Below are positions 12,801 to 24,688 of a DNA stretch of 64,000 bases, piece by piece. The translations under genes and the position numbers were made by a program. The DNA is taken from positions 1,557,501-1,621,500 of the forward strand of contig JAEMWC010000020.1 in NCBI GenBank assembly GCA_016490735.1, in the 5' to 3' direction. The notes below the pieces were generated by a model. It saw only the letters and a list, made by a program, of their open reading frames with translations, had not been told where the DNA came from and did not search any database. Position 1 is the stretch's first letter, and each line of letters opens with the position of its first letter. The stretch is from Pachyseris speciosa. Its lineage: Eukaryota > Cnidaria > Anthozoa > Scleractinia > Pachyseridae.

Positions 12801-15259
12801 GCAGTATTTCTTCAAAGATCAGTGACGATATTCAGAATTCAAGGATCCCAGTTCTGTCGGTCATAAATATAAGCAGTTCCCTTTGTTTGCTAAGCCAATG
12901 CCATTCTTCATTTTGTCTCGAGTCAGTTTATTCTGTATTAGGTCAAACACCTAGTATGTCTGAGATTTTTGACATTTGTTGAGAAGTATTTTCTGCTTTG
13001 ATCTTAGGATCAAGAGGTAATGAAATTTCTTCAAGAAATTGGTCCTGACACTATGATTCCCTGCTTTTCTGTCAACATCTACGGGAACACTGATGTTAAT
13101 GTGACGAATGCCATCGTCCAGGCAATTTTCAATGACCTGTGTCACGGAGAATCGGAACAGCGGATACCGATGATTGTTACGTCATCCACGATGACAGATC
13201 ATCGGTTCTCCGACACTCTGGAGGATTTTAAGGGAAGGCTCGGGGTAAGAGTAGAAAAACCGATATTGTTGCTTAAAAGAGTCAACACGAAATCAGAACA
13301 ATACGCACCATGAATGGTTGCTCCATTATAAATGCAGCCCTCAGAGAAAGCAGAACTCAGTTGTCTTTTGTAGTGTACAGTAATTGTTAGTATGAGCAAA
13401 TTTGGACTGGATTGGATGATTGCCGATCTCAATTTTACCCAAGCGGTGTCATTCATTTTTGAACTCGTCGGACATATCATTTTCAACATGTCCTATGCAT
13501 TTACACTATGCAACACTACTTTGTTCCCTGCGTAAACACTGGTTTAAGTTTGTTCTTCACTGATGTTTTGACAGATCATTCAAACAAAAATCTGAAAATG
13601 AAATATGAAACAATTGGTCCTCTGGCCTTCATGCTTAATAAACAATTTAACAATATCTTTTCAAACGTCAATCAATGCTACGTTGTCCATAAGTAGTTAT
13701 CTTTGAGCTCATTTCCCTCTTGTTATTGAATTTATTCAATTAAGCTTGACAAAAAGAACAAAGATGGAGTGAAATACGTTATAACCACGTGTCTGGATCC
13801 CTGGTCTAGCTCAATGGAGTTTGTGGACGACTTGGCTTACATTATGAGAAACACGATCCTCAATGCAATTGGGACGGTAAGAAACACCATTACTGCAAGT
13901 AACTAAACGTTGTGACTGTTTTCAGTCCCACCTAACATACTGGAAGGTAACTCTGCACAAACTTCCACTATTTTTTTGTGAAAATTTCTGTAACCGCAGA
14001 ATGCAGTTCCTTTGCGAGCCACTCAGCCAACGTAATGAAAGAGTACTTTCCGGAGTGCAGTGGAACTGACAGTTTCCCCGAACCCCACCCCTATTCTCTT
14101 ACCAACATAAAGCAGAGTGTGGTCGCAACGAGTCTTGCGTAAATCCTCAGCACTGTGTCATTTGGTCAGTGTGTAGGCGATCATAAGGTGATTTTCTCAT
14201 GACACAAAAACATTTTCACGACCGAATTATAGGCGATAATAACGAAATGGACGTTTTTTTTTCTGATCATAACCCAATTGTATCGTTCATTAGGTCACCG
14301 ACGAACCAGCCTATCACAGCTTCGTCAGCGTGGACAAAGTGAACGAGAACAATGAAATCTTTGTTTGCTATGCAGGCAACTTTAAACAGACTCAGCGCCG
14401 GTACTTCGTGGTTGCTCGGTTCAAGTTCCTTTCTGAGGAAGCCAAGGAGACTTTTACAAAAAAGTCGGACAACGAGGAAGAACCGATCGTCTTACGAAGT
14501 TGCAAGGAAAAACGGCTTCATGACCTCGTGTTTGACGATTCCGACGAAAAAAAGAGGTCGAAGGAGACGTTCGAGTTCTTTGTTGGTCTTCCAATCGAAA
14601 GCAGCGTTCCTTTCCTGACAGCTGACATGAAGACTTTTGATGTGCCTCGTTACGATCACTTCGATAAAGCTGATGACCAGTACCCTGACAATGCCACATA
14701 CCTCATGTATGGGGATGTGGGGAATGCCTACCTATTCCACATACCAACCAAAGACCCAGATTATCTGCAGGTAAAGTCGATGACACAATATGTTCTGAAA
14801 TCCAACTAATAGCATGGGATTTTAGATAGTCATCTCTCTCTTGCTGTATCCGATGTTACTGGCTATATAACATTGTTCATCTAGCCGTACTTCTCTGCCT
14901 TTGAAGAGACTGTTGATTACCATAAGCATCGTTGTGTCTCTCTTCTTCGTTTGATTGCAAGTAACAAGATATTAAACAAAATTTTCTATCTATTTTTCTA
15001 GATTGTATCCCTCGCAGAGGTCCCAGCAAATGGTCTTGGTGATCGGAAAGAAAAAGAGAAGATTTTAAAGCATGGCGTGGATGCTGAGCTGCTCGGAGTT
15101 CCCGGATCACCAACTGAAGAAGGAGGAAAGATTGTGGATCCCCTGAAAAATTCCGAGTATAACATAAATTTTGTCGGCATTCAAGGCGAGGAAGTCACAA
15201 CTCCTGTTGTCGTTAAAAGAAAGATTTGGTTTGACGGCGAAGTGTTAAACAAGTCTTAA
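2916..15259 (+). CDS. Group II PLP-dependent decarboxylase, tyrosine-decarboxylase-like, copy A (intact, 12 exons)
   Basis: Likely removes the carboxyl group of an aromatic or related L-amino acid, using pyridoxal phosphate in the cytosol; no signal peptide is seen. Exons: 2916-3148, 3511-3658, 4323-4628, 5186-5528, 5952-6091, 6634-6789, 9971-10189, 11505-11714, 13008-13244, 13745-13876, 14294-14770, 15002-15259. All junctions are GT..AG and phases match, giving 952 residues. Visible motifs: a lysine-rich N terminus followed by a GPKAEN block; TGGS near 189-192 (phosphate binding); His312 (ring stacking); HADAAWG with Asp399 (pyridine nitrogen); DPHK with the Schiff-base Lys456; YYHG near 486-489 in the catalytic-loop region; and GSKPGAAA. 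Exons 11-12 (residues 709-952) extend beyond the usual fold. Canonical animal aromatic and glutamate decarboxylases are much shorter. The ATG was chosen because it follows a splice acceptor shared with copy B. The substrate cannot be read from sequence. Confidence 0.9.
6296..6320. repeat. GCA trinucleotide microsatellite
   Basis: Six to seven GCA units lie in the intron between exons 5 and 6 of copy A. Confidence 0.8.
6825..6898. repeat. AAT/AAC microsatellite
   Basis: About ten AAT units followed by AAC units lie just downstream of exon 6 of copy A. Confidence 0.9.
6955..7000 (-). ncRNA. Hammerhead-ribozyme-like core in the Penelope-like 3' flank
   Basis: Read on the minus strand, the segment has CTGATGA (6997-6991), a stem-II region closed by GAC/GTC, GAAAC (6970-6966) and then GTC (6965-6963). 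This is the order of a minimal hammerhead core with an almost loopless stem III. Hammerhead motifs are known from Penelope-like elements. Whether it cleaves is inference, as stem I was not modelled. Confidence 0.5.
7353..7747. mobile_element. Unclassified ~395-bp insertion inside the Penelope-like ORF
   Basis: The Penelope-like reading frame breaks after DWDS and resumes with AKCITY exactly across this interval. One end is ATTACA-repeat and AT-rich (7361-7450) and the middle is GC-richer (7500-7580). No ORF or terminal repeat was recognised, so the class is unknown. Confidence 0.6.
8985..9052. repeat. Short palindrome in copy A intron 6
   Basis: Two arms of roughly 30 bases sharing CTGGATATGAA and ATTCTAC blocks face each other around a short centre. 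It is probably a foldback element remnant. Confidence 0.6.
10458..10845. mobile_element. 388-bp foldback MITE with TTAA target duplication
   Basis: TTAA flanks the element at 10454-10457 and 10846-10849. The ends are imperfect inverted repeats (AGGAAGCCTCCACTCTTAC against GTAAGAGTGGGGTTCCCT), and the inverted similarity continues inward through GCGGCCATTTTGG-type blocks. TTAA duplications are typical of piggyBac- and Kolobok-like DNA transposons. It lies between exons 7 and 8 of copy A. Confidence 0.7.
11785..12520. repeat. Dispersed repeat with tandem ACCCTATTTCAGACC units, split by a MITE
   Basis: Repeated units around ACCCTATTTCAGACC occur at about 11860-12130, and the segment resumes at 12485-12520 with CATATATATAAGGGAATACC. 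The wording resembles a common coral repeat (recalled, not searched). A 322-bp foldback with a 9-bp duplication sits inside it. It is intronic between exons 8 and 9 of copy A. Confidence 0.55.
12154..12475. mobile_element. 322-bp foldback MITE with 9-bp target duplication
   Basis: ACATGTCAT occurs at 12145-12153 and 12476-12484 on either side. The arms are near-perfect inverted repeats containing CTCCTTCGCAGACGTCTTTG and, further in, TGCCCACGAACGTCTGCTGA. A 9-bp duplication is the signature of Mutator-like elements. Confidence 0.7.
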
Positions 15260-16214
15260 GTGCGTTTTGCCTCAGTTAATGACAGTTATGGGTCCAGTTA
15301 GTGTTTTGGTCCGTGAACGTTCATAATCGTTACGTTAAGTACGTTTATTTGGTAGAGTTCAGTCTGATTTTGCTTAAAGGGTTTTCGTTAAAAGCATCTT
15401 CATAGGATATGACTAGCGGCTAACGATAGCAACTTAAATTGTCAGAAAAATTTAAATATAGGAAGTGTTTGGCTTTGGCACTAAACTTTCATAATTTGTG
15501 ATGCAGAATTAAATGTACTCTGACTTGTCGGCTGACAGAACTGAACGCGTCGATCAAGTGAAATGTTAAGCAGTACGTTGTGCACGTTGACTGTAGACAG
15601 GAAAAAAAAGCTACTCATTTAATTATTTTTAAGCCACTGACGGATGACTTTAAAACCTATTAAGGTCCTTTGTTAAAGTTTACATGCAAATAAAATCAAA
15701 ATAGGAATAGAGTCCCACAAGATTGAAGTTAGCTAGTTCACGCAGTTAAATTTTCTTGGCACAGATATTTCAGCACAGAAATGTGAATTTCTTCAAAAGA
15801 AACTTTTCAGACATTTGAGATTGCTCTAGCTTGTTCCAGGCGTTCAGATAGTAAACGGAGCGCTGGAACAGGCTAAGATTACCCTTGTAAGATCATTTTT
15901 TCGATAAGGAAGTCCCTTTGCTTAGTTTTTAGGTTTTACCACATTGATTTATTTACCAAAGACACTTGGCAAAGATTATTTTGTGCACTTTACTAAACGT
16001 TCTAAACTTGTTACAGTAGTATTACAACGATCTTTGTCTAACGAAAATTTGGCTTTAAAGGGCATCGCTGTTTAAGGTACAGTGCAGTATTGCATTATTT
16101 GTGTAGCATTTGCGCTTTGCTGTATGCACAAGTCATTTGCCTGTAAGACTAGTACTGGCGAGAGCATTTGGTTTGTGCAAGCGTTTCTAGCTGGTATGTA
16201 TACTGACATTTGAA

Positions 16215-16220
16215 AATAAA
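16215..16220 (+). other. Candidate polyadenylation signal of copy A
   Basis: AATAAA lies about 960 bases after the stop, at the same place in the duplicated 3' flank as an AATAAA in copy B (39789). An alternative AATAAA is near 15690. Confidence 0.4.
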
Positions 16221-16677
16221 AGGATGTTAAGGGAACCATTGTTGTTGCTTCTTTATTCTACAGCCATTGAAACTGAACTAGGGGAGGTAATGTGGACCGT
16301 TTGTGCATGATGTTAACGAGGTCCAGGTTGGTACTGTCTGTCAATATTTTTCGGGTGTCACGTTGTATAACAACCAAGACTTCATATATGTCCGGCCACA
16401 ATCACTCAGTTTGCACTACTTTCCATGCTTTATTCAGTGGGAATTTATTTCATCAGGCAATCTAGCCATGTCGATGAAGAAAGACATTTCGAAATGCAGG
16501 GCAACTTAGCAAAGTAAGCGCCACTCGCCAACTTTAAAAGGGAAGCGATAAAACCAGGAACATGGAACATTTCGTAACATGGAAAAAATGATAACTGAAC
16601 TGGAGCCAAAACAAGTAATATCAAAAATTAAGACGATAAAGAAAAAAGGCAAGAAGGACTAAGAGGAGAGGGTCTTA

Positions 16678-16719
16678 AATCCCAAAATAAGTCGGACCGC
16701 TCTCCTTATTTTGGGATTT
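16678..16719. repeat. Perfect 15-base hairpin
   Basis: AAATCCCAAAATAAG at 16678-16692 is the exact reverse complement of 16705-16719, with a 12-base loop. No function can be assigned. Confidence 0.75.
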
Positions 16720-19577
16720 GAGTGGTTCTTTCTGATCCAGTCGATAGGGAGGAATGGAGGGATGAACATTCCGAGCAAACTTCGAAGGAATACCGTACGC
16801 ATTTGCATTAAATACAGGTAAAAAAGGTTATCGTGATCTCGCTAAATATCTCATACTATATGGATGTACATGTAGATTGTTAAGAACCGCTGTGAAAAGC
16901 ATTGCTACAACGGAGTACAAGGAGAACTGAAATGCTACTTATCGCAGCTGATAGTAGTGGTTCTCATTCATTCTAAAGGGAACATTTTATATTGCAGAAT
17001 CGTTTTAGTACCCTTTGTGCAAATATCAGGCAACAAAATGCAGTTGGACAGTACATGGGGGATATTTGACTATTTCAGCAATTTCTTATTATCATGAAGC
17101 TTTTCTGTTGCTTTGCTTTATTAATGTTCCAAATTCTTTGAATATGGATAATACCTGTAAAATTAATTTGTACAGTCAGTTGAATTTAGTGGGTGCCCTA
17201 TTTCCTTGGTGTCGTCAGGATCTTATAAAAAGTGACTATGATGATAAAAATACCTTGAGTCATGCTCTTTAGTGGTAATATACCCTAGAAGCTCTGACCA
17301 CTGAGACAACAACGCCGAATGTGATAATATACTGCCGCAAATTAACATACGAAGCACGCGTCTTTCAAAGTCAAGCAGTACTCGAAATAAAGCCTCTGAC
17401 TTATCATACGTATCAAAACAGCTATTTGCAAGTCAGTTTGTTTCCTTTGAGCAGAATGCATTGCGCAACCAATCAGAACACGCTGATGAAGCTTCTAGCA
17501 ATAAGGAGCGTCGCTTACTTCGTCTGGTAAGTTCGTTCTCTTACAGGAATCCTGAAAACTAATTTGAGAAACGTAAAACCGCTCGGGCATCTTACTGGCA
17601 TTCGAATAGAGAAACAAATTTGCCCTGTCTGGGCGCCGCGATGTAAAAGAAGTTATCAATATGATTAGTCTCAGTTTGTTTTAAGCTCCAGCTAAACATT
17701 GACATGCTATATAACATTTTTATTGGTTGAACAAAGTTAAACCGATTTAGCATCCTATTTTAGACGATGTTTGACCAACAGTTTTCTTTAGAGAAATGTT
17801 TTGCTCTCGATCAAACATTTTGGTTGACCTTCAAACGACGTTAAATCACGTTTAGCCGCCACGTCTAACATGAAAGCCCAGGCTTTACTCACACCGTGCT
17901 GTGCTGACTTTTGATTACTCTCTAGTGGCTTGAAGAATTTCTGGCACAACGAGTAAACGGGAGCAATTTCGTTAACGGAAAAATTCTTAGCTTTCCTTTC
18001 ATCGTCGCTGCCAAAATAAATTAAGAATGCGAACCTCATGCCTTTTTGACAACCATCGGTGTGTAACGTGCGTTGACAACAACATAAAGCTGAATATATT
18101 TCAGTATTGTTGCAAGGTCCAAAATTTGTTGTTAGTGATGCTGTAAGCACCTTATATTAAAATAACGTAGTATTTCATCAAAATCCAAGAACAAAAGACA
18201 ATTTCAGTGGTGTCCGAACATTTTCAAGAACAAATTTGCCCTACCATTTTGCGAGCGCGGTTGTCATGGTACAATGATTCATTCGTTCAGTGGGCTAATT
18301 ACCACCGAATGTTTGTTTTTTCCTGAATAGATTTGTTTGCAAACGTTTTAACGAAAACGTTGATTTTGTAGGCCCTACATTATTTTAAATAAGCTGTTAT
18401 CGTTAACCTGACATTTGTCTTCTAATTCTCAATAACTTTCATCTTACTTTTCAGATAATTACTAATACGTATTAGGTGTAATCTGAAATAATATTGTCCG
18501 ATCCATATAACCCAACTTAACAGCTGTTCTGATTAATCACCGTAAATGGAAACAATGATAAAACACTCCCGCAGCTAGTCCATTTTTGTCGAGTAGTTTA
18601 TTTGCCAGCATTGTGGTCAACCTGCCGGGCAGTGAAACAAATCAGAGAGAAATTGGCAAAGAATTTCTGATACAACGTTGACTACATCACAGGAAATTGT
18701 ACCAAATCCGTAGTAAAAATACTTTTAGATTTAGACGAAGTACATGCACTACTGGAATTTCACCAATTTTCGCGCTTTGTTCTCGGCAAAATTTCGCCGA
18801 CATTTCGCAAGGCAAAACGACCAGGGAATTTGCATCATGGCGCCATTTGACCAAAACTACCAGAATCCTTCGAGTTTGCTTCTCTCATGCTAATTACAGT
18901 TATTCTTATTTTTACCCCGCTGGGATTACAAAATCTAAATGACAAAAGGAAAAACAAAGCGAATTCAAGTAGTTGTAGACAATGAACAATTGGTTCATGC
19001 GTCAGCGTGCGTTCATCGAAATAAGAAGTACGCGGGAAGTTTGGAGAGCACGAAAGATGCGCAAGAATTGGTCGAGGCGTAGCCGAGTGCTTCTTCAACT
19101 TTATTTATTGCAACACAAAGACTACTACTACAACTACAATCAATTACCGCTATACTACAATCAATTATTGCTATAACGGTACTTACACTTCTGACAATAC
19201 GGGAAATTGTATTACTTACAATACAATACCTACATTACATACGCCATTTACAATACGTATACCGTACTCACACTACTTACAATACGATGCTTTACATACG
19301 TAACCTACAATACAACTCTGTAATTATCTATTATAACAATTATTTTTATTCTTTATTTTTCTTTTACAGAAACAGCTAGTAATGAAGACAATTACAATTA
19401 TATTTGCATCCACTTACACAGAACAACAATTGATGCAACGGTGTACACACGTTCACGAAGCTAGTCTTTACATCAGAAAGTGAGGCAAACTAAAAATTGA
19501 GGCAGTCCTATTTCCTGTTGTATTGATCGATGTTATCTGAAGTAACTGCGATATATTCAGTTTCTAAAAGTATTTTT

Positions 19578-21189
19578 TCACGAGCTAGAGATACACATGG
19601 CTGAGAAATGTCGTTGGTTGTTTGCTGTGGCATTCACGTACAAAAAGTATTTTCCTACAAGAGTGAGATGGTTTAGGGCTAAACAGGGTTTGGAGGAGTG
19701 GATAATTCCAAAAGCAATATCTAAGTCCGTGAGATCTGGTTTCATTCCACTTATGTTGTAATACCAATCTTGACATTTTGCCCAAAAAGAGGCTGCATAC
19801 GTGCAGTCTATAAACAAATGTCAAATAGTGTGGGTCTCAGAAGGGCAGAAAGGACAGTATGGAGAGTCAACTTTATACATTTTGTGCAATAAATTATTTG
19901 CCGTAGAATTTGGTGATAAGAGATCTTGTACTGGAACATAGATAACTTGGTCTCCTTTGTGGCTACGAACGGTGACAGATATACTTAACACATAAACTAA
20001 AAACTGATGATGTCCTAATAATGATGTCCTTTACACATATATCTTTCTTTTCTATACCACAAGCTATTAATTTCTTTTCAGTTGTTGGTAAGTTCTCTAT
20101 GGCTAACATTTTGTTGTATAGGATTTTGCAAGACAGCGACTCGGTGACGTTTAAGGGTGCGTTAGAAGAACGACTGTTCCCGTTAAGTAGTTTCGGTTTC
20201 CTGTAGTTTTTTCCAGTACACAAATGTTTTGTCAACTGTTAAGAACTTGTTGTTCCAAATTACTTGCGCATGGGCATCATTTTTAGTTTGAGGCGTATTC
20301 GCTATGATTTTTTGCCCCCGTGAAATTATTTCTTTGTAGAAATTGGGGATGACTGCAACACGACTGTTGCTGCCTCCACGTCTGTGAGGAACTTAGGTTC
20401 ATATTTTGATAAGAACTTTACTATGGCCACGCATGTTACTAAGACATGCAGCGCGGCATTTTTCCACCTTCATAATATTAGGCAGATAAGGAAGTTTCTA
20501 TCACACGAAGCCGCAGAAACACTTATTCACGCGTTTGTTACGAGTAAAGTCGACTATTGTAATAGCCTTCTGTATGGTCTTCCTGCATATCAGATCGCTA
20601 AGCTGCAAAGGGTACAGAATGCGGCAGCGCGCTTGATATTTAAAGAGTCTGGGTTTTGCCACATAACCCCATTGTTAAGACGATTACACTGGTTGCCTGT
20701 CCATTACCGCATAATATTTAAGATATTATTAATAGCTTTCAAAGCTATCCACGGGCTGGCTCCAGAATACATTAGTTGCCTTGTACGCATCCGGTCTCTG
20801 GGAAGATATAATTTACTTAGCCAGGAAGGCATCATCCTTGACGGATTACATACATCTTGCAGGACCTATAAGACACTTGGTGACCGCGCCTTTGCGGTAG
20901 CGGCACCGAAACTTTGGAACGATCTACCGGCTACTATTTGGAACTGTACTAGTATCTATAGTTTTAAATCAGATCTCAAGACCCATCTCTTTAAACAAGC
21001 ATTCTTAGAATAATTCTTTCTACATTTCTAGGGTATTAGGCTATTATTTATATTAATATTATTATTAGTGTTTTTGTAAATACTATTGTAAATATCATTA
21101 TGCATGTAATTCTTTTTGATAGTATAAGATTGTGACAGTAAAGCGCATTAGATCATTGCGTCATGGTAATGCGCTATAGAAATCAATAA

Positions 21190-21224
<35 letters not shown>

Positions 21225-21655
21225 GTCAGTCATTTAAGTTGAGAAGTTTATAATCGTGGTTACAACTAAAGAGAAATGCACCTCCGACGTTTGCAAGGAG
21301 AAATATTGGGATATGTTTCCATGGGGCACGTTTTACCCAGTTAAGCTTTCGCGCATTGTTGAAAATAATAGAAACTTTCATTCTTAACCCCCATTAGTTT
21401 TGGGTTTGATAAGTGTCGACTTTTTAATTTTTGATTCCATATTAAGTTGAATATAACATTATTTACCTGCTGTGCGAAGTTTGCTGGCGTTTCCATTACA
21501 CTGCGGATAAAAGTGAGCTTAGAAAGGGCTAACGTTTTCACGATATTTAATATTCTACCATAGGTTGAAATGTCCCTTTGAGACGAAACATTTAAAGTTT
21601 TCTTTAACTTCGTTAATTTACCCAGAAAGTTTTTCTCAACTAAAGTCGCGTGATT
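19578..21655 (-). mobile_element. L1/Tx1-like LINE, ORF2 C-terminal fragment, degenerate
   Basis: On the minus strand, from 21655 downward, the text reads as the thumb and C-terminal part of an L1-type reverse transcriptase: FLGKLTKLKKTLNV, RDISTYGRILNIVKTLALSK, NVIFNLIWNQK, a frameshift, then KLNWVKRAPWKHIP and NVGGAFLFSCNHDYKLLNL. After a foreign insert (about 20350-21224) it resumes as NFYKEIISRGQKI, AQVIWNNKFLTVDKT and YCPFCPSETHTI, an in-frame TGA, and HLFIDCTYAASFWAKCQDWY. The frameshift and stop mark it as dead. Confidence 0.75.
20350..21224 (+). mobile_element. L2/CR1-like LINE 3' end nested in the L1/Tx1-like fragment
   Basis: The open frame to 21013 encodes the C-terminal end of a non-LTR reverse transcriptase: TLIHAFVTSKVDYCNSLLYG, LQRVQNAAARLIF, LLRRLHWLPVHYRIIFKILL, FKAIHGLAPEYISCLV and a final PKLWNDLPATI block, then TAA. 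The tail is about 11 ATT units (21189-21223), as in L2/CR1-type 3' ends. The intact frame suggests it is younger than its host fragment. It is 5' truncated. Confidence 0.8.
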
Positions 21656-21929
21656 GCAAGAGAAATATTCGTGCCCAGAGCGTAGACTGTGTCGTTTCTG
21701 ATTTGTAGATCCAGTATTCCGTCCGTTCTATGTCGCCAGGAGCCGAGCCACAGCATTTCAGATTTGGAATCCAGCGTCTTGAGTGCTCCTCAAACTTCCC
21801 AAGTGCTTCATATCTCGATGAGCGGAACGCTGGCACATTAATCAATTGTTTTATAGCATTTTCAACGCGGTATTTTAAAGCGGACGTCACCAGCGTGTAC
21901 AAGGGGAATATGAAGCACGCTTGCACAAT

Positions 21930-22021
21930 TGAATTTGATTACACGAATTTACTAGCTATATGGTATAACATAACATATGTTATGTTATAACATAGCTAGT
22001 AAATTCTTGTAATCAAACATT
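21930..22021. repeat. Long near-perfect palindrome
   Basis: About 45-base arms meet at ACATATGT (centre 21976/21977). Outer arm words are TTTGATTAC, GAATTTACTAGCTAT and TATAACATAACA. Beyond it, GGTCACCAAACA words repeat to about 22140, so it may be part of a larger foldback. Confidence 0.75.
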
Positions 22022-22683
22022 GTTTGGTGTCCACACATGTTGATGTTTGAAGCCCTGGTCAAACGGTAATCAAACACGACTAAACACGATGACGATGTTT
22101 GGTCACCAAACAATGTTTGATGATGTTTGGTCACCAAACATTTCCGCTTGGCCAGTGGGAAATTCATCTGTTGAGTTTAATTCACTTTGCATGGGCGTGC
22201 AACTTTGCACTTTCATAGAAGATCAAACCGCCTCAAATGATAAAGTATCTCATGACAACACCTGGATACTATAAATAGATCAGTTCCATTGAAACGCTAT
22301 AGAGGGACGTTTTGTTGTGCATTCATTGTCAGCACACTGCGATACTGATGAAAAAAGACTATTGTTCGCTGAGGGTACTAGCATTTTCGAATAAATAACT
22401 TTTGTTATATCCAGCGGAATGAAAAGATTTTAGTGCCTTTGGAAAGCCAAGGACACACGGATACTACAAAAGTAAATCATTTGACCCGGTTTCCTTCTAA
22501 AAAAAAACTCTGCCACTTTTTCGGGCAACATGTTGTCTGTAAAACGCGATGGTGATTTCGGAAAACAATTTGCTATTTTTACTTTCAAAATTTATATCTT
22601 CCTTTTGTACCTGGTAGATTGAAAGACAGTTTGGTGTCTTTGGAAAGCCCAGAATACGTAGATCATATAAAAGTCGATCAATT

Positions 22684-23120
22684 CAGGGGCACCCAACGAG
22701 CCAAACCAGCCAAAAGTTGTAGAAAGGCATTTTTAAGTACGTTATGGTGTTTGAAGTCTGTTTAAAGTGATGTTTTGGTTAGCTAGAAAGCTTTGATCTG
22801 TTCGGATTCCCTAGCTGAAATGTTAACTGCCCGAAAATTTTAGGGAACAAAATCTTTCTTTGAGAAAATACTAGCTGAAATAAACTTTCTAGGGAACCTT
22901 TTTTCCTTTCCAAAATGCTAGCTGACGTTTTCTACTGCCAAAAACAGCCATAACGACCTTTCCTAAAACCTCAGGGGTTAAGATTGCCACATTACGAATC
23001 TTTGAGGCCACGTTTTACTTACGAAAATCCGAGTGCACTCTTTAATCGACGCCGAAAGCCTTAGGCAAACTTCCCTCCACCGAACAGATATCTATCGAAA
23101 CTTGTCGTTGGGTGCCCCTG
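22684..23120 (+). mobile_element. TIR element family, copy 1 (437 bp)
   Basis: It begins CAGGGGCACCCAACGA and ends with the exact reverse complement. TCAATT lies immediately outside both ends (22678-22683 and 23121-23126), a 6-bp target duplication. Internal blocks match copies at 28258 and 52149, such as CCGAGTGCACTCTTTAA and CCTCCACCGAACA. No transposase frame is present, so it is non-autonomous. Confidence 0.8.
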
Positions 23121-24396
23121 TCAATTGACACGTCTTAGACGATTGACCTAAAAAACGTTGGAAATTTTGAATTAACTTGAATTCTTCGGAACACTCAGGA
23201 TTCTTAACGAATTATAGCACAGCAAAGGTTTCTTGCATTGTAAATGAAATTTCATTTTCTACAGACGAATTTTCGCATTTAGGAAAAACAAAGTTCGCGT
23301 ATAATTTTGTTTAGTGCTGATTAAAGTTTCGCTTTGTTCGCTTTGTGCTGGGCGAACTTTCAGAACGAAAGTAAAACAATATACCTGACCGGGATGTCTC
23401 TGACAGATCATATTTGCAATTGCTAAAGATGGTAAAGAAACTTCAACACGCTCGCAATCTGAAGCGCTCGGAAACAACTTCAATGACAGTTTTTTTGATT
23501 AAAAAACTCTTTTTCCTTAACGCCAGTGTTGATTAAGGGACAGTAGCAACGATGACGACATTGACTTAATTAGCACGCACTTAATCAGTTGTTATTTTTC
23601 TTTTCAGATAAGCAATCATCATGTTTTCCACTCCCAAGAAATATGCGATGAAAGAAGACGAGAAGAAGGAAGGGAAGGGGAAATCACTTATCCTTTATCA
23701 TAAACACAGCGCCTTTTCCAAACGTTTCGTTGAAACCCAGCCGTGGGCAGCTGTGGGAGCGTGGTTTGTGGGACCCAAGGCCGAGAATCGTGACATTTTT
23801 AAGGAATTCATAGATAAAGCCATTGATTCTCATTTTGACTTCCGAGAAGAGTAAGTACTCAAGATTACCTAAGCCATATGTCATGCGGCATATTTTGATG
23901 TAAATCTTTGTATACATCGATCAAGACACCTTGGTCAATTAGTTCACCTTGTTATAGTTTTACTAATTAAAATTAAAAATTAAAACTTCCAAATTTGTTT
24001 GCATGTGGCTGGGCGGTTCAAATTGACTTTTCAAAATCTGCTTGAAGTGGTAAACTTTTATCTTAGTAATTCTTCCGCCATCCCACCTCAGTTGAAGTTC
24101 TCATCCTATTCCCTCCTTTGCGTTGTTGAAAGTGCCTGTGGTCCGTATAATATCATGCCACCCATTTGTTTTAAAATTTCAGGTTCTATCCATGCGATCC
24201 CCCCTATGTGACTGATAAATTAAGGGAAGCCCCGTCTTTTAAAATATCTAAGGAAAAAATGAGAAAAGAGTTAGATAAGATGCAAGAGGAACTGCGGAAG
24301 TCGACTCCTTTCTTCAGCACCAGATATAAGGTGGGTTGCCGGACATATAGTTATTGAACACAGAATGTGTTTAACCTTAATGGGAAGCTGAATTAA

Positions 24397-24688
24397 AGGG
24401 ATAGTTTCACGGTTAGGCGCATGTGCAAGCTATGATGTAGCCCACTCAGTTCCATTGTTTAGAAACCAATCAGATGCGAGTACCTAACTTGTGCGTCGGT
24501 CCCGAATAAAACCTTCGGGCTGGAGAATAAAATCTCACCTTTATCGTCACGTTTTCGTGACTGACTACGAAATCTTCAAAAGCAAATTTACCGCGAGAAT
24601 CATCCGCACGCTTCAGATTGTTTTATGGACAATAGAATAAAATGGGTTGTTATAGTTTGCACATGCGCCGAGCCGTGAAACCCTCCTT
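24397..24688. mobile_element. 292-bp MITE with TTAA target duplication
   Basis: TTAA flanks it at 24393-24396 and 24689-24692. The ends are inverted repeats sharing GTTTCACGG and GCGCATGTGCAA. It lies between exons 2 and 3 of copy B. Confidence 0.7.

Larger units (their letters stand above)
15260..23606. other. Intergenic A-B: 3' UTR of A, retroelement debris, TIR element
   Basis: Positions 15260 to about 16290 are similar to the 3' flank of copy B (38652 to about 39870) and probably hold the 3' UTR. A 15-base hairpin lies at 16678-16719. Positions 16750-18980 show nothing recognisable. A dispersed repeat is at about 18985-19100, with a matching piece in opposite orientation at about 21770-21835, followed by TACAATAC-type low complexity to about 19370. 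Nested LINE fragments lie at 19578-21655, a long palindrome at 21930-22021 and a TIR element at 22684-23120. Confidence 0.6.

Noticed and set aside
17788..18150. 120-residue minus-strand open frame in the A-B intergenic region
   Set aside because: No motif, no splice partner and no family resemblance; a frame this long is expected by chance in 64 kb.
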